The notes beneath the pieces are model-generated. The model saw only the letters and a list, made by a program, of their open reading frames with translations, did no database searches and was not told the origin of the DNA. Shown here piece after piece: positions 58,461-64,000 of a DNA stretch of 64,000 nt. The translations under genes and the position numbers were made by a program. The stretch's first letter is position 1. Each line of letters begins with the position of its first letter. Source of the DNA: Paracoccus sp. MA. GTDB taxonomy: Bacteria > Pseudomonadota > Alphaproteobacteria > Rhodobacterales > Rhodobacteraceae. The stretch spans positions 726,001-790,000 of the forward strand of contig NZ_CP087598.1 of the NCBI RefSeq assembly GCF_020990385.1, written 5' to 3'.

Positions 58461-59714
58461 TCAGGCGCGGGCCAGCGCCGCGCTTGCGCCGGGCAGGGTG
58501 CGCGCGAGGCCGTCGGCCACCGCCTCGGCGCTGCGGCGGTGGTGGAACTCGGCGGCGACGCGGGCGCGGGAGGCCTGCGCCAGCCGCCGCGCTTCCTCGG
58601 GATCGGCGTGCAGCCGGGCGATCTCCTCGGCCATGATCTCGGGCCGCTCGGGCGGCACCAGGATCGCGTCGCGGCCCGAGGTGATCAGCTCGTGATTGCC
58701 GCCGACATCGGTGACGACCACCGGCATCTCCATCGCCATCGCCTCCATGATCGCGACCGAGATGCCCTCGTTCAGGCTGGCCAGCGCAAAGACATGCGCG
58801 CGCTCCAGCCCCTCGCGCACCCGATCCTCGCTGACCGCGCCCAGCAGCGTGACCGCGTCGCCGAGCCCCTTCCCAGCGATCAGCGCGTCGAGCTGGCGGT
58901 GATAGCCCGAGCCGCCCTGCTCGTCCTCGCCGGCGATCTCCAGCCGGGCGTCGATGCCGCGGGCGCGCAGCAGGGCGACCGTCTCGATCAGGTGGTCATG
59001 GCCCTTGACCGCGTTCAGCCGGCCGCAGCTGAAGATCCGCAGGGCCTCGCCGGGGGCAGGGGGCTGCCAGGGCGTCCGGCGGCGGATCTGGTCGAGGTCC
59101 ACCCCCATCGGCGCGACATTGATGACGGCGGGGCGGTCGGTGCCGATCTCGCGCTCGGCCACGCGCGTCAGCAATTGCGAGATGATGGTGGCGAAGCGCG
59201 CATGGCGCCATTTCTGCCGCTGGTTCGGGCCATAGCCCTCCAGCGTCGGCCCGTGCAGGGTCAGGCTGTAGCCGGGCCCGCCCAGCCGTTCCGCGAACAT
59301 GGCGATATTGGCGCTGTCGGCGCAGCTGTGGACATGGACATGGTTCCAGCCCTGCTGGCGGGCGATGCGCTTCAGCCGCGCGCCCATGGCCAGCAGCGCC
59401 AGCATGCGCAGCCGGCCCTTGATGCCCTGCGCCTCGGCGCTCAGCGCCGCGCCCAGGCCGCGCGCCCAGCCGGCCGGTCCCGAGCGCAGGAATTCCGCGA
59501 CGATGCCGAAGCCCTCGGCGCCCAGCGGCATCAGGTAGCGGGTCCGGGCCTGCGCCTCGGCCGCCCAGGCGTGCGAGGCGACGGCGCGCGGCGGAGGCCG
59601 GGTCGAAACCAGATCGGCCTCGATCCCCAGTTCGGCCAGCGCCTGTCGTTCGCGCCACAGGAAGATATGCGTCTGGCCCGGAAACTCGGGAATGAAAAAG
59701 CCGATCTTCAACAC
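58461..59714 (-). CDS. Glycosyltransferase family 4 protein
   Basis: 417 residues from GTG 59714, which follows AAGGGG by 7 bases. Two Rossmann halves: acceptor side with FFIPEFPGQTHIFLWRERQAL, HVHSCADSANIAMFAERLGG and SLTLHGPTLEGYG; donor side with IFSCGRLNAVKGHDHLIETV, SLNEGISVAIMEAMAMEMPVVVTDVGG. The E-x7-E motif (EGISVAIME) is intact. Probably exopolysaccharide or envelope glycan synthesis; no other sugar genes adjoin it, so the product is unknown. No membrane segments. Confidence 0.87.
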   Translation of the reverse strand: MLKIGFFIPEFPGQTHIFLWRERQALAELGIEADLVSTRPPPRAVASHAWAAEAQARTRYLMPLGAEGFGIVAEFLRSGPAGWARGLGAALSAEAQGIKGRLRMLALLAMGARLKRIARQQGWNHVHVHSCADSANIAMFAERLGGPGYSLTLHGPTLEGYGPNQRQKWRHARFATIISQLLTRVAEREIGTDRPAVINVAPMGVDLDQIRRRTPWQPPAPGEALRIFSCGRLNAVKGHDHLIETVALLRARGIDARLEIAGEDEQGGSGYHRQLDALIAGKGLGDAVTLLGAVSEDRVREGLERAHVFALASLNEGISVAIMEAMAMEMPVVVTDVGGNHELITSGRDAILVPPERPEIMAEEIARLHADPEEARRLAQASRARVAAEFHHRRSAEAVADGLARTLPGASAALARA

Positions 59715-59811
59715 GTCAAAGCCCCTTGGCCTGCGAGGCTGAAAGCGGCCCCGGTCCGGCGAAATTGGTCGCACGGGATGCGGGGCAGATCAAGCAGCCG
59801 GAATGGACAGG

Positions 59812-61674
59812 CTATCCCGCCCGGCGCTGGTTCATGGCGCGGGCGCGCTTCCTGGGATCGGCCTCGAACAGCGCGGCAAGCTGTTCGGTGATGGCGCCGG
59901 CCAGCTGCTCGGCATCGGTGATCGTCACCGCGCGCTGGTAATAGCGGGTCACGTCATGGCCGATGCCGATGGCCAGCAGTTCCACCTGCTTCTTGCGCTC
60001 GATCATCGCGATCACGTCGCGCAGGTGCTTTTCCAGGAAATTCGCCGGGTTGACCGAAAGGGTCGAATCGTCCACCGGCGCCCCGTCCGAGATCACCATC
60101 AGGATGCGCCGCGCCTCGGGCCGCCGGGCCAGCCGCCGATGCGCCCATTCCAGCGCCTCGCCGTCGATGTTTTCCTTGAGCAGCCCTTCTTTCATCATCA
60201 GGCCCAGATTCGGGCGCACCCGCCGCCAGGGGGCATCGGCGGCCTTGTAGATGATATGGCGCAGGTCATTCAGCCGTCCCGGCTGCGCCGGCCGGCCGGC
60301 GGCCAGCCATTTCTCGCGGCTCTGCCCGCCCTTCCAGGCCCGGGTGGTGAAACCCAGGATCTCGACCTTGACCTGCGAACGCTCCAGCGTGCGGGCCAGC
60401 ACATCGGCGCAGATCGCGGCGATGGAGATCGGCCGGCCGCGCATCGAGCCCGAGTTGTCCAGCAGCAGCGTGACCACGGTGTCGCGGAACTCGGTGTCCT
60501 TTTCGACCTTGAAGGACAAGGGCGTCGTCGGGTTCGCCACCACGCGGGCGAGGCGCCCGGCATCCAGCACGCCCTCTTCCTTGTCGAATTCCCAGCTGCG
60601 GTTCTGCTGCGCCTGCAGGCGGCGCTGCAGCTTGTTCGCCAGCCGGCTGACCGCGCCGCGCAGGGGCTCCAGCTGCTTGTCCAGATAGGCGCGCAGCCGC
60701 TCCAGCTCGGCCGGATCGGCGAGGTCTTCGGCGCGGATCTCCTCGTCGAAGTCCTGGGTATAGACCTTGTAGTCGGGGCTTGCCTCGCTGACCTGCGGCG
60801 GCAGGTCGGGGGGCGTCTCGGCCTCGGACATCTCGGCCTCGTCCACCAGTTCCTCGTCGGACTGGTCGTCCATGCTGACCTGGGCCTGGCGTTCGTCCTG
60901 GGTCTGGTCCTGGGTGCGTTCGGGGCTGGCCTCGGCGTCCTCGTCCTGGTTCTGGTCGCGGGACTGGTTGTCGCCGGCCTCCTCGTCCTGCTCGGCGTTC
61001 TCGTCGGCCTCGTCCTCCTGCGGCTCGTCCGGGTCCTCGCCCAGCTGGTCGCCATAGCCCAGATCGGCGATCACCTTGCGGGCCAGACGCGCGAAGGCGG
61101 CCTGGTCGGCGATCACCTGGCCCACGCCTTCCAGATCGGCGCCGGCCTGTTCCTCGACGAAAGGCCGCCACAGGTCCGCGACATGCTGCGCGGCCGAGGG
61201 CAGGGCGCGGCCCGTCGCCGCCTGCCGCACGATATAGCCCGCCGCGACGGCCAGCGGCGCATCGGCCGGAGCCTTGATCTGGCCATAGCCCTTGCGCTCG
61301 GCCTCCTGGCCCAGCTTGGCGTCGATGTTCGACAGCGCCCCGGGCATGTCGCGCGCCCCCAGAGCCTCGCAGCGCGCGGTCTCCATCGCCTCGTAAAGGT
61401 CGCGCGCCATGGGCCCGGCGGGGGCGTATTTCGCATGGGTCGCGGCGTCGTGGTGGCGCAGCTTCATCGCCAGGGCATCGGCGGTGCCGCGCGCCAGCAG
61501 CACCTCGTCGCGGGTCATGCGGCGGCTGACCTGCGGCAGGCGCATGGTGTCGCCCGCCACGCCGGACGGGTCGGCGGTGAAGGTCACGTTCAGCTCGTGA
61601 TCCTCGGCCAGCGCGCGGGTGGCCTCGGTCAGGGCCTTCTTGAACGGATCGGCGGGGTTGTCGGATTTTTTCAT
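59812..61674 (-). CDS. cobT: Aerobic cobaltochelatase subunit CobT
   Basis: Partner of the AAA+ subunit CobS; with CobN inserts cobalt into hydrogenobyrinate a,c-diamide. 620 residues: N-terminal helical part (1-210), a very acidic Gln/Glu/Asp-rich stretch (about 215-320) and a C-terminal von Willebrand A domain with MIDAS motif D406-N-S-G-S-M and [14 protein letters not shown] 61674 overlaps the stop of the gene upstream (ATGA), which is not cobS as usual but an unrelated frame. CobN is not in the window. Confidence 0.95.
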   Translation of the reverse strand: MKKSDNPADPFKKALTEATRALAEDHELNVTFTADPSGVAGDTMRLPQVSRRMTRDEVLLARGTADALAMKLRHHDAATHAKYAPAGPMARDLYEAMETARCEALGARDMPGALSNIDAKLGQEAERKGYGQIKAPADAPLAVAAGYIVRQAATGRALPSAAQHVADLWRPFVEEQAGADLEGVGQVIADQAAFARLARKVIADLGYGDQLGEDPDEPQEDEADENAEQDEEAGDNQSRDQNQDEDAEASPERTQDQTQDERQAQVSMDDQSDEELVDEAEMSEAETPPDLPPQVSEASPDYKVYTQDFDEEIRAEDLADPAELERLRAYLDKQLEPLRGAVSRLANKLQRRLQAQQNRSWEFDKEEGVLDAGRLARVVANPTTPLSFKVEKDTEFRDTVVTLLLDNSGSMRGRPISIAAICADVLARTLERSQVKVEILGFTTRAWKGGQSREKWLAAGRPAQPGRLNDLRHIIYKAADAPWRRVRPNLGLMMKEGLLKENIDGEALEWAHRRLARRPEARRILMVISDGAPVDDSTLSVNPANFLEKHLRDVIAMIERKKQVELLAIGIGHDVTRYYQRAVTITDAEQLAGAITEQLAALFEADPRKRARAMNQRRAG

Positions 61675-62213
61675 AATTGTTCCTCGACTTGAGGCGCCGG
61701 TCGCGTGATGGTGGCTATCTGATCCCAGTTTTCGCGATAACGGTTGAGCCAACCCGCCTTATAAGGCGTATCTGGCCCCATCAATCTGGTGTAATCCGGC
61801 AAGAGGCGCCGGATGCTGGAGTCGTTGCGCTTTTGACCTCGCGTTCCCGGATTGGAAAGCCAAGTCTGGTGGCTGCTGCGGATCACCTCGGCAACGATCT
61901 GGCTAGGAACCACATGCACGACCGGCACGACCGAGGCGTCTTTGCCAAGGTCCACGAAACAATAGAATATGCATGGATTCTGCAGATTCTCGTGCTTTTG
62001 CCGCATGTGCCAGCCGCCATCACTTCCCTTGGCCCATCGGGTCTTGACTTGAAAGGCGCATAGCTGGGTGCCTTCCACCGATGTGACAACGATATCAAAG
62101 TTTGGGACGCCTTGTGGAGCCAGAGCGGCAATGTAGCCCCGTGATAGAAGCCGCGACATGACCAGGTGCTCACCCGCGGCTCCGGTCACTGTTGTGGCGT
62201 CTATCGCGTTCAT
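61671..62213 (-). CDS. PD-(D/E)xK nuclease-like protein between cobS and cobT
   Basis: 180 residues. Residues 11-57 show a nuclease-fold pattern: Glu15 in [13 protein letters not shown], Asp40 in VPNFDIVV and Gln55-Val-Lys57 in [10 protein letters not shown]. The C-terminal part ([29 protein letters not shown]) resembles orphan proteins I recall from many proteobacteria, unnamed. It starts on the cobS stop (TGATG) and ends overlapping cobT (ATGA), so it is co-translated with both. G+C (mid 50s percent) and codon use (TTG, CTA, AGG codons) differ from the cob genes, suggesting insertion by transfer. Nuclease activity is inferred from the pattern only. Confidence 0.65.
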   Translation of the reverse strand: MNAIDATTVTGAAGEHLVMSRLLSRGYIAALAPQGVPNFDIVVTSVEGTQLCAFQVKTRWAKGSDGGWHMRQKHENLQNPCIFYCFVDLGKDASVVPVVHVVPSQIVAEVIRSSHQTWLSNPGTRGQKRNDSSIRRLLPDYTRLMGPDTPYKAGWLNRYRENWDQIATITRPAPQVEEQL

Positions 62214-63187
62214 CACCCCGCCTTGACCGCCGCGCTTTCCGGCAGTTCCTCGTCGAAGAGCCGCTGATAGAACTCGGCCACCGTCTGCCGCTCCAGTTCG
62301 TCGCATTTGTTCAGGAAGGTCAGGCGGAAGGCGTAGCCCACGTTGTCGCCGAAGATGCGGGCGTTCTGCGCCCAGGCAATCACCGTGCGCGGGCTCATCA
62401 CCGTGGACAGGTCGCCCTGCATGAAGGCGGTCCGCGTCAGGTCGGCCAGCGTCACCATCTGGCTGATGATCTTGCGACCCTTTTCCGTGTTGTAGGTCGG
62501 GTTCTTGGCCAGCACGATGGCGGCCTCGGCGTCGTGGCTCAGGTAGTTCAGCGTCGAGACCAGCGACCAGCGGTCCATCTGGCCCTGGTTGATCTGCTGC
62601 GTGCCGTGGTAAAGCCCGGTCGTGTCGCCCAGGCCGACGGTGTTCGCCGTCGCGAACAGGCGGAAATAGGGATTCGGCGTGATGACCTCGTTCTGGTCCA
62701 GCAGCGTCAGCTTGCCGTCGGCCTCCAGCACGCGCTGGATCACGAACATCACGTCGGCGCGGCCGGCGTCGTATTCGTCGAAGACGATGGCGGTCGGGTT
62801 GCGCAGCGCCCAGGGCAGGATGCCCTCGTGGAAGACCGTGACCTGCTTGCCCTCGACCAGCTTGATCGCGTCCTTGCCGATCAGGTCGATGCGGCTGACG
62901 TGGCTGTCCAGGTTCACCCGCACACAGGGCCAGTTCAGCCGCGCCGCCACCTGCTCGATATGGGTGGATTTGCCGGTGCCGTGATAGCCCTGGATCATCA
63001 CCCGGCGGTTGTAGGCAAAGCCCGCCAGGATCGCCAGCGTGGTGTCGGGGTCGAACTTGTAGGTCGGATCGATGTCCGGCACCCGGTCGGACCGCTCGGC
63101 AAAGCCCTTGACCTTCATGTCGCTGTCGAGGCCGAAGACCTCGCGCAGGTCGATTTCCTCGGTCGGTTTCGCGTTCTGATCCAGCAT
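62213..63187 (-). CDS. cobS: Aerobic cobaltochelatase subunit CobS
   Basis: AAA+ ATPase that drives cobalt insertion by CobN. 324 residues: Walker [10 protein letters not shown] at 67-75, Walker [15 protein letters not shown], sensor region [19 protein letters not shown] and the C-terminal lid. Length and N-terminus ([19 protein letters not shown]) are typical of CobS. First gene of the minus-strand cobS-x-cobT unit; no cobalamin riboswitch was recognised in the 156 bases before it. Confidence 0.95.
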   Translation of the reverse strand: MLDQNAKPTEEIDLREVFGLDSDMKVKGFAERSDRVPDIDPTYKFDPDTTLAILAGFAYNRRVMIQGYHGTGKSTHIEQVAARLNWPCVRVNLDSHVSRIDLIGKDAIKLVEGKQVTVFHEGILPWALRNPTAIVFDEYDAGRADVMFVIQRVLEADGKLTLLDQNEVITPNPYFRLFATANTVGLGDTTGLYHGTQQINQGQMDRWSLVSTLNYLSHDAEAAIVLAKNPTYNTEKGRKIISQMVTLADLTRTAFMQGDLSTVMSPRTVIAWAQNARIFGDNVGYAFRLTFLNKCDELERQTVAEFYQRLFDEELPESAAVKAG

Positions 63188-63343
63188 GGGGCGGCCCTTT
63201 CGATTGTTCCATGCTTGATGAATGATTCCCCGCGCAGGTGCAAGCCGGGCGGGGCGCGGGAACCATTGCCGCGGCTGCGAATTGCGCATGGGTGCGCCGC
63301 CGCCTAGAGTGCCGCGCGGAAACCTGGGACAGGACGGATTGGC

Positions 63344-64000
63344 ATGAGCGGATTGCTGGCGCTCTTGGACGACGTGGCGGGGATCGCCAAGATCGCGGCG
63401 GCTTCGGTCGACGATGTGGCCGGGCAGGCGGTCAAGGCCGGCGCCAAGGCGGCGGGCGCCGTGATCGACGACGCCGCGGTGACGCCGAAATACGTGCACG
63501 GCTTTTCCGCCGCGCGCGAGGTGCCGATCGTGATGAAGATCGCCCGCGGCTCGCTTTTCAACAAGCTGGTGATCCTGCTGCCCATCGCGCTGATCCTGTC
63601 GGCCTTTGCGCCCTGGGCGATCACGCCCCTGTTGATGCTGGGCGGCTCCTACCTGTGCTTCGAGGGGGCCGAGAAGGTCCTGCATGCGCTCAGCCACCAG
63701 CAGGTCAACGAGCCGCATCTGACCGTCACCGAGGAAGGCGCCGCCGGGCTGGAAGAGGAGCGGGTGCGCGGCGCGATCAAGACCGACTTCATCCTCTCGG
63801 CCGAGATCATGACCATCGCGCTGGCCGCGATCCCGAACGGTGACGCGATCTGGATGAAGGCGCTGATCCTGGCCGTGGTGGCGGTGGGCATCACCGTCGC
63901 GGTCTACGGCTTCGTGGCGCTCATCGTGAAGGCCGACGATTTCGGCCTGCACCTGCACGAGCGCGGCGGCCCCGGCGCGGCGCTGGGGCGCGGCATCGTG
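63344..64000 (+). CDS. DUF808 family membrane protein (3' truncated by window edge)
   Basis: An open frame from ATG 63344 to the window end (219 codons). [41 protein letters not shown] and [18 protein letters not shown] are the DUF808 (YedI-like) signature; several helices follow. Inner-membrane protein of unknown function. Divergent from cobS. The full family length is about 300 residues, so roughly a quarter is missing. Confidence 0.88.
   Translation, partial: MSGLLALLDDVAGIAKIAAASVDDVAGQAVKAGAKAAGAVIDDAAVTPKYVHGFSAAREVPIVMKIARGSLFNKLVILLPIALILSAFAPWAITPLLMLGGSYLCFEGAEKVLHALSHQQVNEPHLTVTEEGAAGLEEERVRGAIKTDFILSAEIMTIALAAIPNGDAIWMKALILAVVAVGITVAVYGFVALIVKADDFGLHLHERGGPGAALGRGIV

Noticed and set aside
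61671..62213. Misassembly as the cause of the frame between cobS and cobT
   Set aside because: Both junctions are precise functional stop/start overlaps and the frame is intact, which a chimeric join would hardly give.
63188..63343. Cobalamin riboswitch upstream of cobS
   Set aside because: No B12-box-like sequence was recognised in this gap, and it is short for a full cobalamin aptamer.

Overview
The window is a GC-rich (roughly two-thirds G+C by eye), densely packed bacterial chromosome segment. Gene order and protein sequences point to an alphaproteobacterium of the Rhodobacterales, almost certainly a Paracoccus close to, but probably not identical with, P. denitrificans. The reasons are the 14-gene complex I cluster with its typical Paracoccus interspersed reading frames, the lrp/trxB and hsp20/DUF1150 pairs, RpoH-type sigma factor, and subunit lengths equal to or within two residues of those I remember for the P. 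denitrificans Nqo proteins. Many genes are joined by ATGA, GTGA or TGATG stop/start overlaps. No rRNA, tRNA, CRISPR array, transposase or phage gene was seen.

Layout. 1-2247: 3' part of uvrA and a small DUF4260 membrane protein. 2248-21654: the nuo (nqo) operon nuoABCDEFGHIJKLMN behind one candidate sigma70 promoter, interrupted by ten or eleven non-subunit frames: a FlK-like hotdog thioesterase, a membrane-anchored helix-hairpin-helix protein, a DUF5337 membrane protein, two lipoproteins, two proteins with signal peptides, a 60-residue protein, two tandem carboxymuconolactone-decarboxylase-like proteins and a possible 26-codon membrane microprotein. 21647-27006: birA, coaX, rnj, trmB, aroA. 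27192-31628 (minus): prpE and maeB, feeding propionate and C4 acids into central metabolism, with TTTGCAAA-type operator candidates before prpE. 31789-36239: a tightly coupled nucleoside salvage operon cdd-deoA-deoB-add-upp. 36308-41408: a SPOR protein, a membrane protein resembling a degenerate M48 peptidase, rpoH, rluD, DUF6476 and ubiK-like genes. 41535-44252: lgt, midA (NDUFAF7 homologue) and pgeF. 44373-47313: a low-GC orphan gene, lrp, trxB and an ATP-sulfurylase-like protein lacking the catalytic motif. 47572-51171: DUF1150, hsp20, ydcH-like, purE, purK, cobC. 51409-56425: YbjN, proC, csaA-like, hydroxyacid dehydrogenase, glycerate kinase, DUF475. 56616-64000: pepP, a glycosyltransferase, cobT, a PD-(D/E)xK-like intruder, cobS and a truncated DUF808 gene.

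How the genes work together. The dominant system is respiratory complex I. The midA homologue encoded 38 kb away may be the methyltransferase that modifies NuoD. Exported and lipid-anchored proteins encoded between peripheral-arm subunit genes are unexplained. CobS and CobT form the AAA+/VWA part of aerobic cobaltochelatase and CobC works later in the same B12 pathway. Hydroxypyruvate/glyoxylate reductase plus glycerate 2-kinase form a short glycerate route. RpoH and a heat-shock-type promoter before hsp20 sit in the same window. The best candidates for undescribed biology are the degenerate ATP-sulfurylase homologue, the nuclease-like gene wedged between cobS and cobT, and the cluster of extra genes inside nuo.
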